This document shows, piece after piece, positions 1-10,582 of a stretch of 64,000 bases of DNA. The translations under genes were made by a program, and so were the position numbers. The DNA comes from Rugalucina vietnamica (lineage: Eukaryota; Mollusca; Bivalvia; Lucinida; Lucinidae): positions 42,043,883 to 42,107,882 of the forward strand of contig OZ024879.1 in NCBI GenBank assembly GCA_964017185.1, written 5' to 3'. The stretch's first letter is position 1. Every line of letters starts with the position of its first letter. Under the pieces are notes generated by a model that made no database searches, was not told where the DNA came from, and saw only the letters and a program-made list of their open reading frames with translations.

Positions 1-329
1 AATACAATTAATTAAAATGGTACAATCACAGCTATTGTTTCCTACATGTTTGGATACTCAATCAGTAGCTGTATTTATTTTTAAAACATGCAGTCAGCAT
101 AACATAGAGTGGACATCCAAATCCTCGTCAGTATTCTTTCTTTTTGTTTTACTACTTTCTGCATTTTCCAATGACATGAATGTCTGAAAATCTATGGATA
201 GTCCAGTTATTTGAAATTTAAAAATGGAAAGAAAATTGCGAAAGGTTTTACCTAAACCAACTTTGTCAGACCTGAAGGTCAATACATACTTTTCATCTGA
301 GTGCTTAAGCAATTGAAAATGGTTTCGCA

Positions 330-985
330 GCCCAAGAAGTTCAAGAAGGCTCTTTTCGTTGGCTTGTTATTGCAGCACCTCCAGAGAATTTAGTCATTCC
401 AAATGTTGGACCAAGGAAAGAATGTGTGCGTTTAGTTCAGTTTCCAAGTTCTGGATGTGACATTGGAATATGCCCTTCACATCGATTGAAATACATGATT
501 GCTGCACTTTATTCGTCCAGAGAAAATGGAGCGAAGCTGTTCACACTTGAACATACAAATTTTGGTTGCAAAGCCATAACTGATATGTAATGCAGGAACT
601 TTCTAGATCAGGAAGAAATAAAGTAAGGCGGGTACCTGATCTACTTGCTAGTCATGTCATTACAGATCATAAATGGATACGTCTAAATGTAAAAGCTGCA
701 AAAATTATACAGCAAGATCATGTTTTAGCTGAGTTAAAGGAACATCAAGCTACAAAGCAGAATGACAGACATGTGCATTACTCTATTGATGCCTGTAATA
801 AATTATATGAGCAAGGACTGCTGTCTCAAAAAGATTAAGGTACGACGAGATCAAGAAATTTTAGTCAAAATGGAAGAAGGATTCCTGTTCTTTATGGGTG
901 GTGTGACGAGACCATTACAAATAGTGTACCAGTCGAGTATAATAAACAGAAAGCATTCCATTCATGGCAACCTTGGGATCTAATG
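330..985 (+). pseudogene. Relic of a repeated, transposon-like invertebrate protein
   Basis: Protein-like sequence continues through three frames. One frame (about 355-587) reads [18 protein letters not shown] and then a Cys-rich stretch. The next (590-835) includes RVPDLLASHVITDHKWIRLN. The third ends near 975 with HSWQPWDLMR. The pieces follow one another without gaps, so this is one gene broken by frameshifts and a stop at about 588. The pattern resembles an uncharacterised protein present in many copies in mollusc and cnidarian genomes and often found near transposons. That link is from memory, and no function is assigned. It lies in plus orientation, opposite to the CUB gene. Confidence 0.45.
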
Positions 986-1084
986 CGGCCATCTATTCCA
1001 ATTTGCGGGGGCCCATATTCCCACCCGACTATGTCCCTGTATGGAATACCCCCTTTAATCCCACTTATATATAGTAAAACTAGG

Positions 1085-1262
1085 ATGAGCAATAATGGTA
1101 AAATTATTTTATTTGGGATTCAAACATAGATTATGGGTACTCGTTATAAACTCGTCGGCGAGGGCGGTTCTCACTGTACATGTTTTGAGCAAAAAAAAAT
1201 TAAATAAATAAAACACTTTTTTTTTCTTCAATAAATTGTAAGTTAAAAAAAAATCCGGATAT
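1085..1262. mobile_element. R2 palindromic MITE, decayed copy
   Basis: It contains the R2 core (ACATAGATTATGGGTAC, then a degraded palindrome, then ATGTTTTGAGCAAAA) and the right end TTGCATGGGCAAGTTTTCG. The palindrome has lost its symmetry, which marks an old copy. Confidence 0.5.
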
Positions 1263-1301
1263 TGCATGGGCAAGTTTTCGTGATGACTACAGACTTTCTA
1301 C

Positions 1302-1470
1302 CTTGACTATTTGCAGCCCCGGATATAGCATTGTATGTCATGTTAAACCCAGATTTGTTTATGCTACAGTCTGTACTGAATTTTATCTTCGCAACATTAT
1401 CATGACTTGTGAGCATGTGTTTTGTTGTTACACCGCATAGAATGTAGGCATCAAGATTATCAGTCTGAAC
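1302..1470 (-). CDS. CUB6 second-half exon (169 nt)
   Basis: On the minus strand the acceptor is CTTTTTCAG and the donor is CAAG|GTAGAA, giving phase 0 to 1. The exon reads YILCGVTTKHM and then KIKFSTDCSINKSGFNMTY, the usual second half of a CUB domain: a CG pair, a beta-strand with F-S-T-D, and G-F-N-M-T-Y. It is the nearest intact partner for the first half at 5313-5512; the intron between them is 3.8 kb and carries R1 and R2 copies. It is the last exon I can find; the donor predicts more exons left of the window. Confidence 0.72.
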
Positions 1471-1559
1471 CTGAAAAAGAATACAGATTTAAAGTAATTT
1501 AATTGATTGTATCTGTTAAACATATAACATACCGAATTTACGTATATTTCGCAGTGGAA

Positions 1560-1860
1560 GAAGTGTCTATTGCATCATGAAAACATGTTCGTGAAATGTA
1601 TACCCCACTAAACCCCACTTTTATGTAGAAAAACTGGAGTATGCACCTATTTTTTTTTATTTTTGCTCCAAAACATACATTGTAGGTACTTGATAGAACC
1701 GCATTGGCGTGGCGGTTCTAACGTGTACCCACAATCTATGTTTTGAGCAAAAATAAGAAAAAGATATCAAACATTTTCTACTGAAAAGTTTCTTTTTTAA
1801 AACTTTAAAAATCACTGTATATTGCATGGACGTGTTTTCGTAATTGGAATAACTGGTTAT
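1560..1860. mobile_element. R2 palindromic MITE
   Basis: A near full-length copy. The left end GAAAACATGTTCGTG mirrors the right end CATGGACGTGTTTTCG. The centre has inverted blocks around AGAACCGC...GCGGTTCT and ACATTGTAGG / CCCACAATCTATGTTTTG. Confidence 0.65.
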
Positions 1861-2034
1861 GACAAACTGATGACAAGCCATCTGATTACTGGTTAATCGC
1901 TCGGAATAGCTATGCCTGCAGCGATTAACTGTAAATATCACATTTTAACGGTGGCCTAGATTTAGATATCTAGCCCGAACACCAGGCATGGATTCTAGAG
2001 TTCCACCTCATGCAGACATAGCAAACAATTTTTG

Positions 2035-2200
2035 TGTTGTTTTCATATTTTAGTTAATTCTGGGTAACTCAGTGGCGCTTATCGGGAAATAGCTGCTCGC
2101 TCGGCTTACGATATGTTTATTAGTGTATGTACCTAATTGTTAATTAAGTTTTTTCCCGCCTCTTTTTTTGGGAATTTCTTTCTGATTGCCAACGTTTACC
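2035..2200 (+). repeat. R1 repeat, diverged internal fragment
   Basis: Shares with other R1 copies the blocks CATATTTTAGTTAA, AATAGCTGCTCGCTCGGCTTACG and ACCTAATTGTTAATTAAG. It is more diverged than the other copies and lacks the conserved 3' end. Confidence 0.5.
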
Positions 2201-2495
2201 TTCCTATATTTTCTTGTACACCAGATAGAGAAATCCTACGTTTTACCCCATGTGAGAAATTCTTATCTCACCCTCGTTATCTCACCCCGGTCGCACCCTG
2301 CGCTCAAGTGTTCTTTTTTATAACTGGTTGTATAGGATGTCACGTAATTTCGTCGCTAAGCGCACACGACACAATGGCGTCAAAACGTTTTAATTCAAAA
2401 TGGCGGACGCTGCGATTGTAGTATTTTTCTAGGTAAATAACATAAAAATCAAGCTTCGCCGCATTAAGGCGTGCAAGAAAAAGAATCCATCATTC

Positions 2496-2609
2496 GTGTA
2501 AGGTATGGATAGACAAATCTGTCCCTCGGGTCACAATCTGGCATCTCGGCGAGCCTCGTGATGCCAAAATGTGACCCTCGGGACAGATTTGTCTATCCAT
2601 ACCTGACAC
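2496..2609. repeat. Hairpin (inverted repeat), arms about 50 bp
   Basis: The left arm (from GTGTAAGGTATGGATAGAC) is the reverse complement of the right arm (ending GTCTATCCATACCTGACAC), with few mismatches and a short loop near 2550. Shape and size fit a palindromic MITE. Confidence 0.6.
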
Positions 2610-2814
2610 TCATGTAAGATTCCTATAATCTGATACCAGGTTCATGAGAAACTTCACCAGAGAGTCTTTAACCAATTCTACTTGTGTTATGGAATAACGA
2701 ACAACGCACGAACCAACACATGGGCGAACAGACGAACGGAAACAAAAACTATATACACGTCGGCAAAAATACCTGGGGTGTAAATATACTCAGCGTCAAT
2801 GAAAAGTTACCAGT

Positions 2815-3236
2815 AAACGAGGACCGAAGAACTAACAAAATGTTATGAACCACTGCAGAAGCTGTAGGGTGAGGTTATGGCCATGTAAAAAAGTACAAGT
2901 AGGCAAAGATCAGGAAAAGGCGCAATCAGAAAAAACCTGTTAAAGCCCGCCAGTAACTTTGTGTTACTGATCGTTCCAAGGCGATACTTCTGTGGTGGTT
3001 ATTTTGCATTTTATGTCTTGTGCTGTTGGCGCCTTGTGTGTGTTTTCATATTTTAGTTAAGTTTAGGTAACTGAGTGGCCACTACTGGGAAAATAGCTGC
3101 TCATTCGGCTTACGATATGCTTTCATGGTATAAGTACCTGATTGTTAATTTAGTTTTTTTCCCACCTCGGTTTTTGGAGTGAGAATCTTTTTCTGATTGC
3201 GCCTTTTCCTGATCTTTGCCTACTTGTACTTTTTTT
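2815..3236 (+). repeat. R1 repeat copy with nested R1 end fragment
   Basis: R1 in plus sense, from GAGGACCGAAGAAC to the conserved 3' end CTTTGCCTACTTGTAC. At 2887-2931 it is interrupted by about 45 bp of the R1 3' terminus in the opposite direction (GTACAAGTAGGCAAAGATC...), placed between CATGTAAAA and CCTGTTAAAGCCCGCC. Confidence 0.65.
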
Positions 3237-3348
3237 TCAATGAACACATGGCAATACCTGATACATTCTGGAAAGACAACTGCTGATACTTTCATGGCAT
3301 AGAGTGTCTTCCACTATTGCTATTGAAAACGGAGCTCATCACAGCCAA

Positions 3349-4095
3349 AACGATTATGCGCAGTCTTTGACAGTCTGCATGCTTAGTTATTAACCCAATC
3401 ATGGTTGATAACTATGCTGCCTTCTTTATTTGCACGCCGGTGGGTCGGGCGTCAAACTCTATGATGGCCCCGACTTAAAGCTATTCATTTTAGTTGGTTG
3501 GGGCCGGAGCTTCTTGTCTGTTGCTTGGCCCACCGGAGTCCAACTGGTGTTTTTCTTTTGCTCCGGAGTTAATAGGTTATTCGGCGCCCAGGGATCTCCA
3601 TCATCGGGCAGCTTACTCAATCTGTGAGTCCTTGTTTTTGATTCATCAGGATGTTTATCATGATTTATTTGTTTGTTCTTGATGATTCATTGACTAGTTA
3701 GAGATTCACCACGAGGACCGAAGAACTTACTAAATGTTATGAACCACTGCAGAAGCTGAGGGTGAGGTTAGGATCCTGTAAAACCGGTTTAAGCCCGCCA
3801 GTAACTTTGTGTTACTGATCGTTCCAAGTCGATACTTCTGTGGCGTTTTTTTTGTTTTATGTCTTGGTGTTTAAAATTTTTTGTGCTGTTGGCGCCTTAT
3901 GTATGTTTTCATATTTTTAATTAAGTTAAGGTAACTGAGTGGCCACCTATTGGGAAAATAGCTGCTCATTCGGCTTACGATATGTTTCATGGTATAAGTG
4001 CCTGATTGTTAGTTTGGTTTTTTCCCACCTCGGTTTGGAGTGGGAATCTCTTTCTGATTGCGCCTTTTCCTGATCTTTGCCTACTTGTACCTTTC
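3349..4095 (+). repeat. R1 repeat, longest uninterrupted copy (about 745 bp)
   Basis: Starts with GACAGTCTGCATGCTTAG and ends with TGCCTACTTGTACC. The same left part is seen at 20665, so this is probably close to full length. No long ORF and no terminal inverted repeats are visible. Other copies lose different amounts from the left but keep the right end, which is typical of 5'-truncated retroposons. Class not proven. Confidence 0.6.
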
Positions 4096-4444
4096 CATTG
4101 AAATGTATTGGGAAATGCAAAATTTTAGAACTACCTAAAAGTAATGTCCTCTATTCCGGCACTCGATGGAAAAAATTAAACCAATTGGTGGTGTTTTCTC
4201 TGAGAGTGTTAGAAGCATGATAAAACATGACGACTTGTGAAAACTAGGGCTTTCTAGTTCTCAAAATTTTCGAAAATCACAAATTGCACATGGTGCACGT
4301 GCATCATCGTTCCAGGGCTATTGGATCTGTTGAATGTCTCTAAATCAATTTGATGTTGACCACAATAATGATTGAAACTACGGAATTTGTGTGTTTTTCA
4401 AAATGTCGAAATTTTTGTGGTGGTAACTTTTCATTGACGCTAAG

Positions 4445-4625
4445 TGTATCATCAGGAAATCAACGTACCGGTATAATGTATACCCACTTACACACCACTT
4501 TTATATAGTAAAAACAAGGGGGTATACACATTTTTCTTATTTTTGATCCAAAACATGGATTGTGTTTACTTGTTAGAACCGCCTCATCAAGGCAATAGGC
4601 GGTTCTAGCGTGAGCCCACAATTAA
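4445..4625. mobile_element. R2 palindromic MITE, partial
   Basis: Left part ATGTATACCCAC...TATATAGTAAAA, then TTTTTGATCCAAAACATGG and the palindrome AGAACCGCCT...AGGCGGTTCT. The right third is missing. Confidence 0.55.
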
Positions 4626-4749
4626 AGAGTCCTAGTCAAAAGCTATCTTGACGTTCGCAAATTTTACAGCTTATAAGAAAATTCAATTATACTCAACCAA
4701 AGCTCTGAGCAATCACTTAACAAATTACAAATTTCTATAGTCATATACA

Positions 4750-4858
4750 TTCAGAACTATTTTATTATCATACTACGGATATAAAAGTAATACATATTCA
4801 TCATACTACGGATATAAAAGTAATACATATTCAGAACTGTTTTATTATCATACTACGG
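4750..4858. repeat. Short direct repeat, ATCATACTACGG block
   Basis: The block ATCATACTACGG occurs three times; the segment around GGATATAAAAGTAATACATATTC is duplicated in tandem with a period near 37 bp. Confidence 0.6.
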
Positions 4859-4910
4859 GATTTCATATTGAGATTTGTCACCCAGAAAACTATTCAGAAA
4901 TATCCAGTCA

Positions 4911-5145
4911 TTATTTTATCGTCCGTAAAACAACGGTACACCCGCTTAGTTTGCAACTGTAGACTTTTCGATCTTCTGATATTAAGAAAGCTCGCAAGTT
5001 GACTCTATAACCATGGTAACGTGTATCACAAAACCGTATCAGCGGAAACTCTTCGGTCAACGTGCTTGTGGTCCTGCGCTGTTCTTGATCGGCTTCCGAC
5101 ACAGCATGGTATTTGAATGACAAATGGAAGTGACAGTGCAGACGT
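4911..5145 (-). pseudogene. Possible decayed CUB second-half exon
   Basis: On the minus strand one frame after GTTTAG at 5146 has a Cys pair and another carries FPLIRFCDTRYHGYRVNL, which resembles the strand and turn of a CUB second half. The two lie in different frames, separated by a shift near 5050, and no good donor follows. A better partner for the 5313 exon exists at 1302-1470. This may be a dead duplicate exon or chance. Confidence 0.25.
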
Positions 5146-5312
5146 CTAAACTGTCACATACCACCATGTTTTAGAAGAGCATCATGGCGAGTTTTAAATG
5201 CTTTTATACGGGAATTATACGGTAATTTGAAGGCGACCGCTTAGAAGTTTGGTTGAGTGTATTGCGTGGGTACATTTTCTTAATGTGTGCATAATGATAT
5301 ACTTCTACCTAC

Positions 5313-5512
5313 GGCTATAAAATCTGAAAAACAGGCAAACGTTCTTTCGACGTCAATGTATAGGAAATTGAGCGACAGTAGTTTTCCTATGTCCGCAATG
5401 ATTTCCCACTTCACATAAACATTATAATCATAAAGGCCATTCTCCAGGAAGGTGGAAGTAATGGAGCCGGATGGCCCGGATTCAGAAACGTCTTCTCCAT
5501 AGATGTGCATCT
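5313..5512 (-). CDS. CUB6 first-half exon (200 nt)
   Basis: Acceptor TATTTAAG and donor GCC|GTAGGT on the minus strand; two leading bases, then 66 codons, phase 1 to 0. It reads SGSITSTFLENGLYDYN and then a KWEI strand, matching the other first-half exons, which all have the G-x-I...DG-x-YD-x-N pattern followed by an aromatic W strand. The Cys near its end (FACFSD) fits the third CUB cysteine. It lacks the first CUB cysteine, as do several modules here. An alternative acceptor two bases downstream would break the phase rule. Confidence 0.7.
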
Positions 5513-5559
5513 CTTAAATACATATAAAGGTTATTGTTTTATATTGTTTTATAAAATGG

Positions 5560-5990
5560 TTCTTGATGATTCATTTACTAGTTAGAGATTCACCACGAGG
5601 ACCGAAGAACTAACTAAATGTTATGAACCCCTGCAGAAGCTGAGGGTGAGGTTACGGCCGTGTAAAATAGATTTAAACCCGCCAGTAACTTTGTGTTACT
5701 GATCGTTCCAAGTCGATACTTCTGTGGTGGTTCTTTTTGTTTTATGTCTTGGTGTTTAAAATATTTTTGTGCTGTTGGCGCCTTATGTATGTTTACATAT
5801 TTTTTAGTTAAGTTAAGGTAACTGAGTGGCCACCTATTGGGAAAATAGCTGCTCATTCGGCTTACGAAATGTTTTCATGGTATAAGTACCTGATTGTTAG
5901 TTTGGTTTTTTTCCCACCTTGGTTTTTGGAGTGGGATTCTTTTTCTGATTGCGCCTTTTCCTGATCTTTGCCTACTTGTACTTTTTAATA
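5560..5990 (+). repeat. R1 repeat copy
   Basis: Begins in TCTTGATGATTCATTTACTAG and ends CTTTGCCTACTTGTAC. All internal R1 blocks are present in order (GTTACTGATCGTTCCAAG, GTTGGCGCCTTATG, AGCTGCTCATTCGGC). Confidence 0.7.
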
Positions 5991-6099
5991 TCATATGCTC
6001 AAATTAGTTACAGTCTTTGGTTCCACCACAATTGGAACCTCTTCAAGACACAATTTAAGAAGATGTAAATGAACTGCGAACTGTAAATGCAAATTAAGA

Positions 6100-6560
6100 T
6101 CTTAACTTTAAATCATTTTTGCCTTTTAAGATTTGGGAATGGAATGAGCTTTCACGGTCCATTCGTGACTCATTTACTTCTTCGGCATTCAAATATAAAT
6201 TAAATTCCGAGAATCTAAACCCCGTCCTGTTGAAGATAAGTGCTTTGGTCATATATATGATTTACGACCGAGAACTGGCTGCACCCCTTTAAACCAATAC
6301 ATGTTTTCGACAAATTTAGTAAATAGTCCCCTTTGTAGTAGATGACAATAATCACTAGTTGTATAAACTGTACTCTGTGTGCTCATGTACGGCCTAACTT
6401 ATTTGACCCAGCTTTGCAAACTCTGCTCTATGGTATCCTAATGTCACCATAGATAAAAATCTAGCAATAATTTTGTGTCAAAGAATTCATAATTATGCAT
6501 ATTGTTTATTCCTGGTTTCGCGTTATTTGTTTTGTATATTTATATACCATCCGTTGATCT
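6100..6560 (+). pseudogene. Relic of a LINE reverse-transcriptase C-terminus
   Basis: One frame reads FKIWEWNELSRSIRDSFTS then SAFKYKLN, the usual W-N-x-L...R-x-S...F-K segment that ends many LINE ORF2 proteins. It is followed by frame-shifted pieces that resemble SPLC and the H-F-F type tail. Several stops show it is dead. Clade cannot be fixed; it is not the same LINE as at 38809-44628. Confidence 0.45.
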
Positions 6561-6869
6561 TTAGAAATTACTTATCGTGTTACTCGTAACTCGTACTTTA
6601 ATATTAATAGAGCACCAATGGGGATCAGTTCATATAAGCCTTATTGTTACTGTATCACTTCATTGATTGTCACATGTACACCAAAATAACATTTAAAGCA
6701 AAAATGTTACATAACCGCTCGCGAATTTGTAAACAATGTTGGTGTGTATAACGCGCGTGAGGATGCACTTTGAAAGAAACGCGCATTTACTCGGGGCTGC
6801 AAACAAGGTTAGATAAATATGTGTAAGGTTATCTCAATATACTCAGGAATATTTAGCCAGTCAAGCATC

Positions 6870-7260
6870 GATACACTAACACAGAATTACGCATATCAGG
6901 CACTGCATCAGAAAAAAAAAAAAAAAACACAACAAGATGCATATGCGAAACCAACGTCGCAGGACAACTGTCCAGTTAAATACTGTTTAGCTGTTCAGCA
7001 CCTTTGTTTTCTCTTCTAGGAGAGTATGATAAATATTTGAGCCGCCGCATGGGAAAACCAACAATCTGCATAGGCGAAAAAAAAGGCGCAGATCAGCTTT
7101 GCAGTAACTCCGAAGCTGATCAGCACCTTTGGTTTCGCTACACAGTACAATTCCTCTACTTTCTAAATCCAAAATTTCCAGCCTCTAACCAACTTCTGTG
7201 ACGGTACAGCCTGGTTTGTGTCGGACCTGGTCAGAACCCAAATTGTTGGTTTTCACACGC
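6870..7260. mobile_element. R5 hairpin MITE copies (one partial, one longer)
   Basis: At 7040-7150 are GGGAAAACCAACAATCTGC and the hairpin GCAGATCAGC...GCTGATCAGC flanked by A-rich and GGTTTCGC arms. At 7205-7250 is TGTGTCGGACCTGGTCAG, also shared with other R5 copies. A degraded second hairpin with a run of A (from 6912) precedes it. Confidence 0.5.
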
Positions 7261-7497
7261 ACAGACTCATTTTCTAAATCCTCAGTTTTAACTAACTATA
7301 ATGACCGACAAAAGAAACCCGACACTTTCGTGATGTTATATATATCCCATGTCAGAGTATGATTAATTTATTGGTATTTGATCATGTCTGATCATCTCTT
7401 ACTATTGACTAATGTTTCCGAAATCTTTTTAGAGGGTAAACATTATAACACCCGTTGAATGATCAACTTTATTTTCAGCATTATTTGCCCGTGCAAT

Positions 7498-7547
7498 GAT
7501 TTGGTAGTGGTTAAATGTCAATGATTTGGTAGTGGTTAAATGTCATG
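7498..7547. repeat. Tandem duplication, 25-bp unit
   Basis: ATGATTTGGTAGTGGTTAAA plus TGTCA occurs twice in a row. Confidence 0.8.
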
Positions 7548-8105
7548 TTACGTGCAATGTTGGTCGGATACTTTTCCATCGTAATTTCATTATAATTTTC
7601 TCTGCCACGCATTTTTATCGATCAACATTTTCAGCCGGTTGTTCATTCGGATGTTATTCAACGTTATTGTCAGCTAGTACGGCCTCGTTATGAAGCCATT
7701 GTTGCTTGTTTAGGTGATCAGACTCGCTTTCAAAAAATACCTGTTCCAGTTTGGACGATTCGTTTGTTAAACGTCTTTATATAATCGTGGCTTAATTTCG
7801 CTTTTTGATATGTCTTTCCATGTAGCATGCCTTTCTAGAAGTCATTAGACGAAATTCAGCACTTAGTCGCAACACTTAGTCGCAATGTCCAATGCAATAA
7901 CGTAACGGTAAAAGATTTAAAATTGTAATTTTTAAAACGACACCCTTGCTCTAATCTTTGTGTGTTACAGTGAAAACGTGGATTTTAAATAAAAAGGGTG
8001 TGAAAATGTTTTGCCTTCAATGCTGCATAAATCTAATTTTTTCTGTACATCTGCTTTTGCGATTTTTACATCTAAATGTAAGTTTCTAATGTCGGTATGT
8101 TTATT
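7548..8105. other. Intron sequence, nothing recognised
   Basis: AT-rich, without a convincing exon or known repeat. A TGTGTCGGACCTGGTCGG fragment of R5 follows at 8117-8150. Confidence 0.4.
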
Positions 8106-8195
8106 TTGTTTGGTATACAGCCTGGTTTGTGTCGGACCTGGTCGGAAACCCAACCTCGATTTTTTTATTTTTATTATTTACGACCGATAAATTAC

Positions 8196-8361
8196 CTGGA
8201 ACATATTCATAATTAACAAGAAACTCATTAGTCAGTGTCACATATAGTGGTACGAAGAAGCGGAGAAAAACCCAGCTATCTCGAACTTGGTAAGGAGGAC
8301 CACTGACCTGCTTGTTACAGTACTTGGAGGATATAAAGATACCAAGTATGACGAACGCAGT
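8196..8361 (-). CDS. CUB5 second-half exon (166 nt)
   Basis: Acceptor TTTTGTTTCCAG and donor CCAG|GTAATT on the minus strand, phase 0 to 1. It contains KYCNKQVSGPPYQVRDSW and RFFVPLYVTLTNEFLVNY. Aligned with the other second halves it has the Cys after about 14 residues and the F-x-x-x...F-x-x-x-Y end, though the usual CG is CN and the S-D turn is changed. It has no ATG and is easily missed. It completes the CUB whose first half is 11809-12005. Confidence 0.7.
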
Positions 8362-8574
8362 CTGGAAACAAAATTAGAAAAAAAAAAGAATTACTTTCAG
8401 TAATTATCTAGATATCACTCATTCATTTACACATTTAATGGGCATCTGTATTATTTTTGTTGATAAATAAACCTCTTAGTTTATCTTGAAATAAAGTCTA
8501 AAGATCAAAAGCCACATAAATATGGGGTATCCATCATCTTTTAAAAGTTATTGATGATCAAAAATGAGAAAAAT

Positions 8575-8645
8575 ACACTTTTTTGAAATTTTATTTTCCA
8601 TGTAGCAGTTGTTTGAAATTTTATTTTCCATGTATCAGTTGTGTG
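8575..8645. repeat. Tandem duplication, about 33-bp unit
   Basis: TTGAAATTTTATTTTCCATG followed by TA(G/T)CAGTTGT is present twice in tandem. Confidence 0.75.
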
Positions 8646-8689
8646 AACGGAATGCGTTTGAAATTGTAGTGTATGTATTTACAAACAAC

Positions 8690-8860
8690 TAGGTTTGCTT
8701 TGGTGGTTATATTTAAGAAACACATTTTGAGAGTCATGACATCCTAATGTTGGGTAAAAGTTCTATAAAATGGAGGCAGCGTCCCGACATTGACCATTGA
8801 CTGGGACGTAACGCATCAATTCAAAGAAACAAGCAAATTATTTGCCAAGTAACAAATGTG
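8690..8860 (+). mobile_element. R3 SINE-like repeat, 3' part
   Basis: Reads GGTGGTTATATTTAAG, GTCATGACATCCTAATG, GACTGGGACGTAACGCATC and an AAAGAAACAAGCAAA tail. The tail resembles the CAAA repeats at the LINE 3' end. Confidence 0.6.
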
Positions 8861-8880
8861 AATAAAAATTAAAACTTGAG

Positions 8881-9135
8881 ATCCTTTAAGAGCAGTGAAG
8901 TCATTAATAAGAAATGGGATGGGCCATACCGCGGTTTCGACTACTAAAGTCTCGTCAGTGACACTTTAGATTTGGCAAAATGGAGCCAAAGAATTACTGA
9001 AATTTTGCAACTTTCAATAGGGTAGTCGATACAAAGACTAGTATTATCTAAACGGGACCAAATATGTTAAACATTTGTAAGAAAATGAATCTTAACCGAT
9101 AATAAATTTCTTATTTCTCAGAATATCCTCGTAAA
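8881..9135. repeat. Dispersed direct repeat D1, copy a
   Basis: From GATCCTTTAAGAGCAGTGA to CAGAATATCCTCG. It matches 9678-10322 apart from the R1 insertion there; blocks include GCCATACCGCGGTTT and GGTAGTCGATAC. This copy is the empty site. Confidence 0.65.
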
Positions 9136-9227
9136 ATGTAAAAATGAATAAATGCATTATAGGACAAAAATACAGTTTTTGCACAACATTTTTCAAATTT
9201 ATGGCCATTTTTTTTAATTCAGTTTAA

Positions 9228-9298
9228 CGTCACACCAGACACAGCGGTGTGATTAAGAAACAGCGCTTTTAATAACCGCTCGGCCACGGGGACCGCCC
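9228..9298 (-). mobile_element. R4 tRNA-derived SINE fragment
   Basis: The minus strand reads GTGGCCGAGCGGTTATTAA, the A-box-like head of R4. The B-box half is lost. Confidence 0.55.
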
Positions 9299-9677
9299 AT
9301 GACCAAGTTTATTACATCTCCGAAAATATACTTACAATGACATAAACAACTGATTTCTGAAAAGGGAATGCTTACATGTATCAAATGAGATAATGTATAA
9401 ATCGATAGGTCTTTCTAAACTTTGAAGCTGCTATAGCCAAATTCGGTTGGATAATGGCCCATTTCTTCATACCAAAATTATAAGTAAATTCTGATGAATT
9501 TTAGATGAGGTACTAGTGTTATATATACTAATATATATACAGGTATAGTCCAACCATTTAGTATGCTATAGTAACAAGCTATTATGGTAAGCTTCAATTT
9601 GAATGTAATTGTTATTTCCCATTTGATGCCAGTGCGATCTGAGTGAGAAGATTCCTTCTAGAATAGAAATAAAACAG

Positions 9678-10322
9678 ATCCGGTAAGAGCAGTGAGCATA
9701 TTGATGAGAAAAAGGATGGGCATATTGATGAGAAAAAGGATGGGCCATACCGCGGTTTTGGCTACTCAAGACTCCTAGTGACCATACAGAGGTGGCAAAG
9801 TGGAGCCAAAGAGAAATACTGTAATTTTGCAAGTTTCAACAGGATAGTCGATACTAAGACTGACATTATCCAAACAGAGCCAAATGTGTAAAACGTTGGT
9901 TAGAAAATGTATCTAAAGAGGTACAAGTAGGCAATAATCAGGAAAAGGTGCAATCAGAAAAAGATTCCTACTCCAAAAACCAAGGTGGGAAACAACTAAA
10001 TTAACAATCAGGCACTAATACCATGAAAGCATATCGTAAGCCGAATGAGCATCTATTTCCCAAAAGGTGGCCACTCAGTTACCTAAACTTAACTAAAATA
10101 TAACATACGTACATAAGGCGCCAATAGCACAAAAATATAAACACCAAAACATAAAACAATAAGAACCACCACAGAAGTATCGCCTTGGAACGATCAGTAA
10201 TGTAAACTTACTGGCGAGCTTAAATCGATTTTACAGGCACCTACCCTCACCCTCAGCTTCTGCAGTGGTTCACAAAAAATAAACCGATAATGAATTTCTG
10301 GTAACGCAGAATATCCTCGGCC
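9678..10322. repeat. Dispersed direct repeat D1, copy b (interrupted)
   Basis: Matches 8881-9135 up to AAAATGTATC near 9910 and resumes at AACCGATAATGAATTTC near 10284. An R1 copy fills the gap. A 24-bp block, GCATATTGATGAGAAAAAGG plus ATGG, is duplicated at 9695-9745. Confidence 0.65.
9915..10274 (-). repeat. R1 repeat inserted in D1
   Basis: In plus coordinates it runs from GGTACAAGTAGGCAATAATC to CAGCTTCTGCAGTGGTTCA. Comparison with the empty D1 copy fixes both borders of this truncated copy to within a few bases. Confidence 0.7.
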
Positions 10323-10582
10323 CTCGCTGATCTCATAGGACCAAACGGAAAATATAATCTGCACTATGGATGCAAAGTAGAAGTTACAACATCTGTTCGA
10401 TTACTAATACTTTTTTTTTTTTTAAATCAAAAAGAACAAAGCAAATGGTTCCGATTGATTTTCATTTTCCATTCTCCTTGCGTCTTCTTTAGATGAGGTA
10501 TGTTTTTTCTTCTGTCATTTGAAATTCAATACAATTCATCACGGAAACATCTCCGTATGAAAGCTACCCCATATTTGCACCT

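Noticed and set aside
4911..5123. CUB6 second half at 4.9-5.1 kb
   Set aside because: Needs a frame shift and lacks a donor; 1302-1470 fits the phase and motif without change. Kept only as a low-confidence relic.
6912..6928. Poly-A tail of a retrotransposed gene
   Set aside because: The A-run lies inside an R5-type hairpin MITE, and no coding sequence precedes it.
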